Shown here piece after piece: positions 53,201-62,721 of a DNA stretch of 64,000 nucleotides; the stretch's first letter is position 1; every line of letters begins with the position of its first letter. Position numbers and translations under genes: made by a program. The stretch spans positions 3,658,001 to 3,722,000 of the forward strand of contig NZ_CP125370.1 in the NCBI RefSeq assembly GCF_030034735.1, given 5' to 3'. This DNA comes from Paenibacillus sp. RC334 (GTDB lineage: Bacteria; Bacillota; Bacilli; Paenibacillales; Paenibacillaceae). The notes below the pieces were generated by a model. The model had not been told where the DNA came from and made no database searches. It worked only from the letters and a program-made list of their open reading frames with translations.

Positions 53201-53604
53201 TCGACACAACGCGTCACGTCCTGCACCTTGTCAGCAAGAACTTCCTCGCCGTCCGCTGTGAACGCGATAAATCGACTAAGCGTATTATTCACCGATACGC
53301 CTCCAGCCCGTTTGAATCGGCGCTCCACACGATAACGACGAGGTCCTTGGGCTGACATCAATTCGAACGTAAACGCAACGGACAGCGTATCCTCGGCATG
53401 ATTCATAATGCCCTGTGTTCCATTCATCGCCCGCTCCACCTTACCGTACATAGCCAACGTAATCGCGTCCAGCAACGTCGATTTACCACTGCCTGTCGGG
53501 CCAAAGATCCCGAATAGTCCGGTTTCGGTAAGCTCATCAAAATGGATTTCCTGCGACTCCCGGTAGCTTTGCAACCCCGCCAATTTCAGAAGAATCGGTT
53601 TCAT
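50206..53604 (-). CDS. sbcC: Nuclease complex ATPase SbcC
   Basis: A protein of 1132 residues. The N-terminal ATPase half has GPTGSGKSTLLDAI (Walker A) and VVLPQGKFAEFL (Q-loop). Long coiled coils flank a zinc hook CAVC at about residues 538-541 (plus-strand complement 51973-51993). The C-terminal half has LSGGETFLTSLSLALALS and FFLDEGFGTLD (signature and Walker B). SbcCD cleaves hairpin DNA and protein-blocked ends. Around the hook (about 51420-52060) the coding DNA is strikingly GC- and Ala-rich. The start overlaps sbcD by ATGA. Confidence 0.96.
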   Translation of the reverse strand: MKPILLKLAGLQSYRESQEIHFDELTETGLFGIFGPTGSGKSTLLDAITLAMYGKVERAMNGTQGIMNHAEDTLSVAFTFELMSAQGPRRYRVERRFKRAGGVSVNNTLSRFIAFTADGEEVLADKVQDVTRCVEEYIGLKMDDFTRAVVLPQGKFAEFLSLKGSERRQMLQRLFHLEKYGDQLAQKLSRRVKDNDAALKALEAEQQGLGDAGAEALEQAEQRLKEAFAHAEASRRELERVSRETEALNKIRELVLERSRRGNELEQLAALEPDIALLESKLRQASAAEALLPALTDWKEAAAEADKRRKAAEEAAVQATSAQEAAVVSVQADEQARQALGAEESKLLLRIDQLEQALQLERDTEALRTERDRLAAELAQSEQTLATYAEGLAKEQELQARGSKRQQELQQELKQNEVRADERRMLQEAVQRLQQLETADEQLREAEQDCVTQEQRLAQADERLKLTEQETLETEGRRSALAAQTAEGIEALLTLEAEVTADVSALAAEEEQLRHKLRAEELGRLAQHLAAELREGEPCAVCGSLHHPAPAATAAHGADAAAPDELHRLRLGLQELRLTLRQQLHEQRSLLAQPAAADASGAAATGEPAAPTAAPAPPRGAAAWAERCAALEQAAAELAARARALPAEAHALREADAAGQQRRIRAAAEQEAAVAALTQARSKREACTTRSGALRAEWAAQLPDVALGEAAERYRAMQERDTRAEELRSRLETSVTFLEEKAARVQQIQQSIIEEDKIIIARRTGLQNKDDSLREKMVQLRKWVGEDPAASLLEEANSRLRGLRNGAEAAARRRAEAEERKQQAVHASLIARQASDSAEERRQVSESRWSSRLEASPFATEAEVVECCLGPEEAARYERAASLHREREKELSSRLKHVEEQLDGATVTEEQWETAAAQLRDCRTRDEEALQNRAKAERDLEDLQHRHVRWMELESNRAHLRSEAEKMSKLQSVFRGNAFVEYIAEEQLMQVSQSASRRLRFLTKQRYALEVDSSGGFVISDDANGGVKRPVSTLSGGETFLTSLSLALALSAQIQLRGQYPLQFFFLDEGFGTLDPELLDTVITSLEKLHHDQLSVGVISHVPELRARLPRKLVVLPAEQAGGGSRVVMETF

Positions 53605-54785
53605 ACATCCTCCTCCTCGGCCTGGTCCCTTGCATCATCCTGTTCCACCAACTCCAAAAATAGCTGCACCAATCCGTCATCCGGCTGTGCGCCGCCAGTT
53701 TGCCGTTGATAAAAAGCCCGAAAAAGCTCGTGAACCGGCAGCTCTGAGCGCTGATGTTCCAGCTGTGCTGCCGCCATTTCAGGATACATCGGGCGGATGT
53801 GAATGATGCCTTCACGGCTTTTACGCAGCCGCTGAATATCTCCCAGAGACATCGCTTCCTCCAGCGTAATTTCCAGGTCAATAAAGGCGTCCGCATCCAG
53901 CCCTTCGTCCAGCCAGCGATACACCTCTTCCAGACCTCCCCGTGCACGCCATTTCACTAAAGGCCGTCCACTCGTAATGTACAGCTCCTCGACCTGTGCG
54001 GGCTTGCCTGCGACCACGTCAATGAGCGTGACTGATTTGGCCTGCCCTGCTTCGGAAAAGCTATAAGCCAGCGGAGATCCGCTATAGCGCATCAGCCCGT
54101 CACCCTTCACATATTGGGGACGGTGTAAATGCCCCAAAGCCGTATATTGCGCCCCGATGCTCAACGCAGACGGGTCTACTGTATAGGCTCCCCCGACCTG
54201 AATCGGACGCTCCGAATCCGACTCCAGCCCGCCAAGCACATAAATGTGGCTCATGGACAGATTAACGGTATCAGGCCGAAACGCCGTACCGAGCTGTGCC
54301 ATCAGCATCCCCACACGACGGCTGTAAGCCTCTCGCAACACCGTTTCGTCTCCGTCCTCGGACAACAGCTCATTCAGGCGGGACTCCGAAGGATAAGGCA
54401 AGGCTGCGATACATGCCATTTCTCCTGTACGCGGTGTATGAATCCGCACCGCTTCCCCGCTGGGCAGCCCCAGCAACGTAATTCCGCGCTGACTCACTAG
54501 CGGCGTAACCGAGGATACCCGTTCCGGCTGATCATGATTCCCCGCAATAACGACCAGCGGTCTTCCTCCAGCCGTTAAACGGGCAGACGTTTCATAAAAT
54601 AGCTGCTCGGCAGCGGCTGGAGGATTGACCGAGTCGTACACGTCTCCAGCCATCATAATCAGATCTGCCTGCTGATCGTCAGCCATTTTCGCCAATTCTT
54701 CCAGGAACGCCTCCTGCTCCTTCAAACGGCTGCGCCCTTCCAGCGTTCTCCCCAAATGCCAATCTCCCGTATGCAAAATCCGCAT
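53601..54785 (-). CDS. sbcD: Nuclease SbcD
   Basis: A protein of 394 residues. Mre11-type phosphoesterase motifs are in order: HTGDWHLGRTLEG, MAGDVYDSVNPP, VIAGNHDQPERV, and YTALGHLHRPQY. These bind two manganese ions and form the nuclease site. The C-terminal cap region ends DDARDQAEEEDV. It pairs with SbcC, its ATPase partner. AGGAGAGAGGAGG lies before the ATG. Confidence 0.96.
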   Translation of the reverse strand: MRILHTGDWHLGRTLEGRSRLKEQEAFLEELAKMADDQQADLIMMAGDVYDSVNPPAAAEQLFYETSARLTAGGRPLVVIAGNHDQPERVSSVTPLVSQRGITLLGLPSGEAVRIHTPRTGEMACIAALPYPSESRLNELLSEDGDETVLREAYSRRVGMLMAQLGTAFRPDTVNLSMSHIYVLGGLESDSERPIQVGGAYTVDPSALSIGAQYTALGHLHRPQYVKGDGLMRYSGSPLAYSFSEAGQAKSVTLIDVVAGKPAQVEELYITSGRPLVKWRARGGLEEVYRWLDEGLDADAFIDLEITLEEAMSLGDIQRLRKSREGIIHIRPMYPEMAAAQLEHQRSELPVHELFRAFYQRQTGGAQPDDGLVQLFLELVEQDDARDQAEEEDV

Positions 54786-54833
54786 GCTGTTCCTCCTCTC
54801 TCCTTTTCATTTCGTCCATTAAATATTAAATAA

Positions 54834-57800
54834 CTACAACCGCACACTTTCTCCAGCCTCCAGAAAATACAACCACTTCTCAGCAACCCTTGTACCTGTA
54901 ATATCTTCGATCACATGTGCGTACAGCTCCAGTTGAAAACGATATTGCTCCGTTAAATGAGGCACCGTCCTATATTCGGAAACCCGGTCTGTTTTGTAAT
55001 CAAGCAAAACCAGCCCTTCTGGCCCTTCAAAAAGACAGTCAATAATCCCGTTCATCAGCACTCTATCATCGTGGCCAGGCTCTGACGTCATGTTTTCCTC
55101 CTGTTGCTCGGCTCCTGACTCTATTTCCTGTGCAGACAGCATCGACGGCAAGCTGCGGCTCCAAAAATCAGCGACTCCTATCGTATAGGTGAACGGAAGC
55201 TCACGCTGAACATGGGATGCCTCCAGCAATCTGCGACCCAGCTCGCTGGTGAAGAAGCGCAATATTTTATCCGTATCTAATGCCTTTGCCTGAACATCCA
55301 GCAATAAGCGCTGGTTCAGCAGACGGGCCTTCGTTTCCTCAATCACCTCGGCGTTCATCACACCACCCAGCGGCAAATGCAGGAACAGCGTATGGTATAC
55401 CGTTCCACGCTCCGTTGGCGTCAGTTGCCGATTGCCCATAAATTTGGGTCTGCGCAAGTGCAATCGATTTCCCCCAGTCTGAGAATCTTCCATCTCCTCT
55501 GGTAACTCTGCTACTTGAAAAGAAGACAGATTCAGCCAATCTTCCGATCCAGCTTCCTGCATCGTTAGCCATCTTTTCATTTCGGTAACCGATGTATTCG
55601 CCGCCGTCTTGCTTGCCCGTTCATACGGATAGGACCAGGAAAGCGCAGCGGCAATATCTGCATCAGCCCTTGTTGTCATATCTGCTGGGCTATTGGATAC
55701 GGAATCGGATGAGAGCCACCTTTTGTCGATCGGCTCGGCATTTTTCAACGCTACCGTCTTCTGCTGACGCTCTTCATTAACAGTCTCTTCCCCAGGGTCC
55801 GAATTCAAACGAGAGCCGGAAAGAGTCTCCGAAGCTATGATTCTAAATAGCCAATCCCCGCCCGGCATAGTTTCCAGCCTGTGATAGTCCCCCTCCTGAT
55901 CCCCTGCCGCTTCCCTCAGTACAGCAGCAGAAGGATGTCGGATCAACGCAGGACCTACCCAGTCCAGATAACTGCGGCCTGCCGCCAGCATATAATCGGG
56001 TAAAACTGTCTCCGTATGCTCTTTGGCACGTGCCCAACCCGCAGCGCGTGCAGCAAGATCCTTTACCGTTCCGGTCATAATAAGCTTTTCACGTGGACGC
56101 GTAAGCGCCACGTACAGCACCCGCATTTCTTCAGCCAACAGCTCCAGCTGGGAGCGTCGACGGATCGCCAAATTAGGCAGCGTCGGGTAGCTGACCCGAT
56201 TTTGTTCCTCCACATATTTGGGACCAAACCCCAGCTCCTTATGCATCAGAAACGGCGCATTCAGATCCTGCTGATTGAACATTTTAGCCGTTCCCGCGAT
56301 GAACACAACAGGAAATTCTAGTCCTTTACTTTTGTGAATCGTCATAATGCGCACAGCCTGATCGGGTTCAGTACCGCCACTGGATGATCCTAAATCACCG
56401 CCTCGCTCTCGCAAACGGGAAATAAAGGTCAAAAACCGGAACAAGCCCCGGTTAGAGGTTGAAGTCTCATATTGTCTCGCCCGGTCATATAACGCCCGCA
56501 AATTGCTTTGACGTTGGGAGCCGCCAGGCAATCCACCTACCCAATCCAGATATCCCGTTTCCTCCAGCAAACGCCAAATCAATGCACTCAAGCTGCCTTG
56601 TCTTGCTTCCTGCCGCCACGCTTCCAAATCGCGCAAAAACGAATGCAGTCGGGCAGGCAACGTATTTCCGCTATTTCTGTCATCCATATCAGAGGCATCT
56701 CTCGAATCTCCTGCGAGAAGCTCCAATTCCAGCATGTCGCTGGACGTTCTATTTTCGCTATCCTGTGTATGGTCAGCCTCAGCCGCCGCAAGCAGAGCGC
56801 CATAAAATAGTCCGTCCGGCTTCTCCAGCCGGATTTGTGCCAGCTCGTCCTCGGTCAAGCCTACAATCGGTGAACGAAGCACAGATGCCAGCGGGATGTC
56901 CTGCTGCGGATTATCAATAATGTGTAGCAGAGACAGCATCACCTCAACTTCCGTTGCTTTGAAAAAGCCTGTCGTCTGCTCCCCGGATGCCGGAATGCCC
57001 TCAAGACGCAGTTCCTCTACAATCAGCGGTGCCCATATGCTTGCCGAACGGAGCAAAATGACAATATCACCGAAGACTGCCGGACGCATCGCTTTTAACC
57101 CTCTGTCATAAATCAACAGCGGTTGGCCTGTATCTCCCGTCAGCTCCTTAATCCGTTGCGCGATTGCGCGAGCTTCCAATTGTGCCGTTTCCAGCTCCGC
57201 AAGCTCAGCCATTTCGCCTTCCTGTAAAGCGGGTTCATCACCCGTTTCGGACAGTTCCGGAGCCTCCGAAAGACCGCGCCCGCCTTTATCAACTAACAGC
57301 AGTTCAGGTGCATACGGGGATGTGGCATCCTTTTCCGTCTGTTCAGGATAGGAAGCACCATGCGCCAACCATGCCCGTTCATCGTATTCAATTTCCGCCA
57401 CATCCACGCTCATGATTTGTCGGAACACCAGATTGACTGCATCGACGACTTCCACCCGACTGCGGAAATTACGCGCCAGATCAACTAAAAAGCCATCTTC
57501 CTGTTCCTGCATACCGTATCGCTGGTATTTGTTCAAAAACAGACCCGGCTCCGCCAGCCGAAACCGATAAATACTCTGCTTTACGTCCCCTACCATAAAA
57601 CGGTTACCCGGCTCTTCACGGGATACCAGCCTGACGATATCCTCCTGTACCGTATTCGTATCCTGATACTCATCCAGCAGTACCTCGTCGAATTGCTCCT
57701 TGTATTCAAGCGCAGCGTCTGAAGGCAGCAGTCTGTGCGGAGTGGAGTCGGGATGACGTAATATTTTTAGACAATAGTGCTCCAAATCTCCAAAATCCAC

Positions 57801-58928
57801 CAGCCCTTTAGACTGCTTGTGCTGTTGAAATCGTTCGCCGAATAAAATAACGGTTTCCACCAGTTCGTCCATCAGAGGAGCCGCCGCATGCAGTTCCTCC
57901 AAATAGGCTTCTGCTCTCCTGCCGAACAGGGATGCCTTCATATCTATAATCATTTTTTTGGCTGCCTCACGGAGCGCCTTGACCCGTTCCTGTAGTGCAG
58001 GCTCAGTCTGATCCTTTTTGACCGGCTTGAGCTTGCCGAAGGCCGCTATCTGAAAGTGATCATACAGCGATGCCCACGGCTGTGTCTCCAGCTCCTGCAA
58101 TAGTCCCTTCACCATCGCGGTATCCTCTTGCAGCGTCACTGCATAGGGCGCAGGGCCGCCGGGCTGCATAGCCGTTTCATACGCCTGCTCCAGCAGGCTT
58201 GCTGCTCCGCGCAGCGAAAGTGCCGCATCCGCCAAAATGCTGCGGACCCAAGGAGTTTCTCCCAAAGCCGCCACATCCTGTACACGGAACGCTGCTGCCG
58301 TCTCGCTCAGCCAGTGCTCTGGCTAGGGATGACTTTGCGAAAAATCGTACAAGCGCTGAACAAGCACATACATCGCATCATCTGTACGCTCACCGCTAAA
58401 CCAGTCCACCAGTCTGCGGAATGTACTGCCTTCATCGTTAGCCTCATACTTTTCCTCAAACAATTCTTCCAGTAGCTCCTGCCGCAGCAATTCCGTCTCA
58501 TGCTCATTCATAATCCGAAAACCGGGATCAAGAGGAATGGCCTGATAATGCCTGCGAATGACCTCCATACAAAAAGAGTGAAGTGTCGTAATCGAGGCCC
58601 GATTCAGCAGCGATAGCTGACGACGTAGATGCTCACTATCCGGCTCCTGTTCCAGCACACGTTCCAAAGCTTCACGTATACGTTGGCGCATTTCGGCGGC
58701 AGCAGCCTTTGTAAAGGTCGCTACCAGCAACCGATCCACGCTGAAACCGAGCCGCGGATCGGCGATTTTACGAATAATGCGCTCTACGAGCACCGCTGTT
58801 TTACCAGACCCCGCCGCTGCCGCTACCAGCATGTTGTTGCCAGATTCAGAAATCGCACGCCACTGGTCATCACTCCACATACTGCCTTCCGGCTTGGGTA
58901 TGCCGTTGGTGTCTGATGTACTTATCAT
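54834..58928 (-). pseudogene. addA: AddA helicase-nuclease, interrupted by one in-frame TAG
   Basis: The frame from ATG 58928 (ATGA overlap with addB, GGAGG nine bases upstream) runs to TAG 58325-58323 and continues in the same frame to 54834; ignoring the TAG it would be 1364 residues. Before the TAG come MISTSDTNG, AAAAGSGKTAVLVERI (Walker A) and ATFTKAAAAEMRQRI. The break falls in FSQSHP-stop-PEHWLSETAAAF, where Trp (TGG) is expected. After it come LLDEYQDTNTVQ, MTIHKSKGLEFPVVFIAG, YVALTRPREKL and the nuclease motif GLVLLDYKTDRV. AddAB processes double-strand breaks for RecA loading. Whether the TAG is real decides if the cell is AddAB-deficient. Confidence 0.9.
58323..58325 (-). other. 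Premature amber codon in addA
   Basis: The minus strand reads CAA AGT CAT CCC TAG CCA GAG CAC TGG. One G-to-A change from TGG would explain it. There is no convincing restart: the next in-frame start-like codon, GTG 58274, has only AGGA one base upstream. Confidence 0.85.
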
Positions 58929-61900
58929 TGGTCCATTCCTCCTTTCCCTTCCTGCGTATGACCAAGCAAATCCCAGATCTGATCCTTGCCGGGTTTCCCC
59001 CATTGGTTGTAGCCGCTACCTTCCAGACTGTCATCAAATTGACAAACAGGTTTGAAAGAACAGAAGGTACATGCCGTCTCTTGCTGGATACGATAAGGTT
59101 CAATCGCCACGTCGCCCTCTGTCATACGTGTCCCAATCGTTCGGATATTATCGCGTACCGAAGCCAGCAGGCTATCCCACTGTTCCGGCGAAGCGACAGA
59201 CGCACTGCTGTAAAAGCTGCCGTCCGCCTTTACCGCAACTGGCAAAATGGAGGAATACCCCTTGTCCAATGCCGTATCCATTTGCCCAACCACATCCCGA
59301 TTCGCGAGCAATAGCCCTTTCATCTTGAAGCGTTTTAGAAGCTCCTGACGGGCCTGTTCCGCGCTCAGACCATTCGGCGACTGCAACATCGGATTATGGA
59401 CGTGAAAATACAGCGTACCCGCCGGATAAGCCGTCTCGCCAAGCCATTCCTCCGCCGCATTCAGCAGCACGTCCAGGTATGTGAGCATTTGCAAGGACAA
59501 GCCATAGTACACTTCATGCAGCTTGAGATCCTTTTGGCTGGATTTGTAGTCAATGACGCGTAAAAGCAAGCCTTGTTCTCCCTCTGCCACATCCACGCGG
59601 TCAATTCGTCCGACGATTTCCATCACCACACCGTTGTCCAGTCGAAAGGTCAGAGGAGGAAGCTTTTCTCCCGGCCCAAAGCCCAGCTCCAGCTCCAGTG
59701 GCTCAAAGCTGCCTCTACGCGCATGTTCACCCAAAATCAGCGAAGCCCGACTCACAATGTCTTTCAGCTTGCGCAAAATGTACCCGTACCGCTTGGAGCT
59801 CATTAAAATCTCGCCTTGCAGACGAGGGGCCAAACGCTCCACCGTCGATTCCGCCTCTTGTCGGCATTCCTCTGTACTGAGACTCCCCCAACTTACGTTT
59901 CGTTTACGTAAATTCATCGCCATCTCTCCGAGCGCCGCATGGAACAACTGCCCGATATCCGGTGCCTTTAGCCGATACATTTGGCGCTCCTTCAAGCGAA
60001 GACCATGGGAAGCAAAATGCGAAAACGGACAAGCGACAAAACGTTCCATACGAGATACGCTGGTACGCAGCTTGCTGCCATACAGACGGCGACTCGTTTC
60101 TTTCCGCATTTCGGCATGATTTTCGTAAAAAAGTGAGGTCAGCAACTGACGCAGCTTGTCCCTTTCACGCCCCTGCTGGCCCGCATACCAGTTGTATACC
60201 TCCCACCAGGGAGATAAAATCTCTCCACCATGCCGCCATTGCCGGAATTGCGCGATCAGCTGTGGCAATGCCTCGGACGGATGGGAAGCATACTCCCATT
60301 GAGTCGCCCATGGGTCCCGAGGCAAAGGATAGGCAGCTAACGGGTGCTCTTCCAGAGCAGGGAACAGTTGACGGACATGCCGTACCAACTCTGACGGCAG
60401 CAACGACTTGCCCTCTTCGTCGGTCACGGCATAGCTCATCCACAGACTGCTTCCGGCTGACGTGAGCGCCGTATACGCAAGAAAACGTTCATCCAGCAGA
60501 CGTCTTGTCATATCCGGCGCCAGCTCTACGCCCCGTTCATTCAAGGCGGTGCGTTCCTGCTCGTTCAGCACGCCATCCTCATGAAATACAGCTGGCATCA
60601 CACCTTCGTTCATACCCAGCACAAAGACATGTTGAATACCAGCAACGCGTGTACGGTCCGTGTTTCCGACCAGCACCTGATCCAGAGCTGGCGGAACAAG
60701 ACCCATACGGTACTCTATCAGACCCGTTTCCAGAACATCGGCAAATAAAGAAGTGTCCAGCTTCTCGTCACCCATCATTTCGACGATCTGATCCAACAGC
60801 TCAAGCACCGCATCCCATACCTGACGGTGCTCCTTCGCCTGCTCGGGATTTCCCGCTTCCTCGGCCTGATGGATCAAGTTATCCAGCTTATGCCCAATTT
60901 CTGCATCCTCCAGCAACAAATACACCGCTTCACACTTCTCAAGTGCAGTCCGGGCCTTACCCAGACGTTTCTCAAACGCACGTAAAGGCGTCACGATCAC
61001 ATCGCGGCACAGCTCCATTAGATCCAGCGTTTCGTCCCGCTGACGGTTCCGCTCCTGTTCCTCCAGCTCCAGCGAAAGGCTGGGTACAGCCTGCCAAGGC
61101 CGTCCGTCTGTCCAGCGGCTGCCCTGTATCCCGCAGGCCAATGCGTAATTTTCCAGACGGTCCATATCCTCGCGGCTGACCCGTCCATCCTGTGGCAACA
61201 GCAGATCCGTTTTGACCGCACGAAATACATCCTCGTACCGCCAACGCCGCTGGACGATATCCAGCGAAGCCCGAATCATTTCCACCAAGGGATGATGCAA
61301 TACGCTTCTGCGCTGATCCAGAAACACCGGAACCTCATATTGCTTAAATATCGGCTCCACCCACGGCTCATAATCCTCAATCTGGCGTACAAACAGAGCC
61401 ATTTCCCGATAACGTGCCCCCTCATCTCGGGCCAGGCGGCGCATTTCGCGCACTGCGCCCTCCAGCTCGACACGTCGGTTCGCTGCGGCATACAGTTTGA
61501 TTTCTTCTGGCTGCTTATCTTTCCATTGCTCCCGCATCTGTTGCTGCGGCATGGGTCGTTCCTGGTTCCGATATCCCGCACGTCGTTCAAACTCTGCCTC
61601 CAGATACGCCAACGCCGGGCGGTCCTTAAATCTCGGAAGCGGATCAGGGCGCAGCAATTGTGTCTGCGTCTCCATCATCAGCTCGTCCGCCATCCCTTTA
61701 AGCTTTACATAGGTAGCCGCCGAAGGATGAAACAAATCCAGCTCATGCGGAAGCTGTCCACTCTCGTAGCTACGATTGCAGGTCAGTGCGACCGTCAACG
61801 AAGAAGCGTGCAGCATGAGCTGCTCCACCACCTTGTATTCATGCGGCGTAAACCTGCGGTAGCCATCCATCCAAATATCCGCTCCACGTACAATGGACGA

Positions 61901-62491
61901 CTCAGCAATCTGCTCCGCCAGCATACGCAGCGTATCCTCGCCGTCAATATATTTAAGCGTCAGCTCTCTTTCAAAATCCTCATAAATCAAACTGATGTCC
62001 TTGAGCTTGCCGCGTAAAATCGGAGTGGATTCCCCCGCAGCATTCATTCGCTCCAGTTGCTCCGGTACAGACCGAGTATCATTCCCGTACTGCTTCAGCT
62101 CTGTAAACAGCGTATTTAACCGATCCACAAAGCCCAGTTGGTCTCCCGAATCCTTAAATAAACTCAGTTCATCTTTGCGACGACGAATAATTTTATATAA
62201 AAGCATCTTCTTGCCTTCCTCCGTCACAGGTACCAGCGCCGAACCCTCGGTTTCCTGCATGACCAAATAGGCAAGACGATGAAATCCCATGACCTGTGCG
62301 CGCACCGTCCCCTGAATACCGTTTCCGGCTTCTGTAAGCAGCGCATGCTCGGAAGCAAATGACGATTGCTCCGGCACAAGCAACAGCATAGGCTTACCTA
62401 GCGGTTTCTTGCGTAGCATAGCCGTCATTTCACGACGTATTAACGTGCTTTTCCCACTGCCTGAGCGGCCAATTAACAAACGGACCGACAT
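58925..62491 (-). CDS. addB: AddB helicase-nuclease subunit
   Basis: A protein of 1188 residues. The N-terminal Walker A is LLIGRSGSGKSTLIR (residues about 5-19). The C-terminal nuclease domain has RVIDYKSSQKDLKL, and the 4Fe-4S cluster cysteines appear as ERFVACPFSHFA and the tail TACTFCSFKPVCQF (C-x2-C-x5-C). The Chi-recognition role of AddB is known from B. subtilis. It is the first gene of the addB-addA-sbcD-sbcC operon, with GAAAGGAGG before the ATG, and overlaps addA by four bases. Confidence 0.96.
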   Translation of the reverse strand: MSVRLLIGRSGSGKSTLIRREMTAMLRKKPLGKPMLLLVPEQSSFASEHALLTEAGNGIQGTVRAQVMGFHRLAYLVMQETEGSALVPVTEEGKKMLLYKIIRRRKDELSLFKDSGDQLGFVDRLNTLFTELKQYGNDTRSVPEQLERMNAAGESTPILRGKLKDISLIYEDFERELTLKYIDGEDTLRMLAEQIAESSIVRGADIWMDGYRRFTPHEYKVVEQLMLHASSLTVALTCNRSYESGQLPHELDLFHPSAATYVKLKGMADELMMETQTQLLRPDPLPRFKDRPALAYLEAEFERRAGYRNQERPMPQQQMREQWKDKQPEEIKLYAAANRRVELEGAVREMRRLARDEGARYREMALFVRQIEDYEPWVEPIFKQYEVPVFLDQRRSVLHHPLVEMIRASLDIVQRRWRYEDVFRAVKTDLLLPQDGRVSREDMDRLENYALACGIQGSRWTDGRPWQAVPSLSLELEEQERNRQRDETLDLMELCRDVIVTPLRAFEKRLGKARTALEKCEAVYLLLEDAEIGHKLDNLIHQAEEAGNPEQAKEHRQVWDAVLELLDQIVEMMGDEKLDTSLFADVLETGLIEYRMGLVPPALDQVLVGNTDRTRVAGIQHVFVLGMNEGVMPAVFHEDGVLNEQERTALNERGVELAPDMTRRLLDERFLAYTALTSAGSSLWMSYAVTDEEGKSLLPSELVRHVRQLFPALEEHPLAAYPLPRDPWATQWEYASHPSEALPQLIAQFRQWRHGGEILSPWWEVYNWYAGQQGRERDKLRQLLTSLFYENHAEMRKETSRRLYGSKLRTSVSRMERFVACPFSHFASHGLRLKERQMYRLKAPDIGQLFHAALGEMAMNLRKRNVSWGSLSTEECRQEAESTVERLAPRLQGEILMSSKRYGYILRKLKDIVSRASLILGEHARRGSFEPLELELGFGPGEKLPPLTFRLDNGVVMEIVGRIDRVDVAEGEQGLLLRVIDYKSSQKDLKLHEVYYGLSLQMLTYLDVLLNAAEEWLGETAYPAGTLYFHVHNPMLQSPNGLSAEQARQELLKRFKMKGLLLANRDVVGQMDTALDKGYSSILPVAVKADGSFYSSASVASPEQWDSLLASVRDNIRTIGTRMTEGDVAIEPYRIQQETACTFCSFKPVCQFDDSLEGSGYNQWGKPGKDQIWDLLGHTQEGKGGMDQ

Positions 62492-62597
62492 GATGCGGCC
62501 TCCTTTCCGACGAACAACAATCTATTAAACAGTATAGCATATGAGGCAAGGGAGAAAAGAACGTACGTTTGCCATCTTGTAGCATTTTATCCTCCCT

Positions 62598-62652
62598 CAA
62601 AAAACAAACAGTCCCGCAGGTTGGCTTGGTGCATGCCTTCTCTACAGGACTG
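62598..62652 (-). terminator. Terminator of the rRNA methyltransferase gene
   Basis: On the minus strand CAGTCCTG and CGGGACTG form the outer stem, with GGC/GCC pairing inside, then TTTGTTTTTTGAGG. The stem is imperfect. Confidence 0.5.
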
Positions 62653-62721
62653 ATTTATTGATAAAACGAGCCTAATCTACTTATTCCGCTATCCCAAAAG
62701 GCGGTTAACTGTGTATGAATT

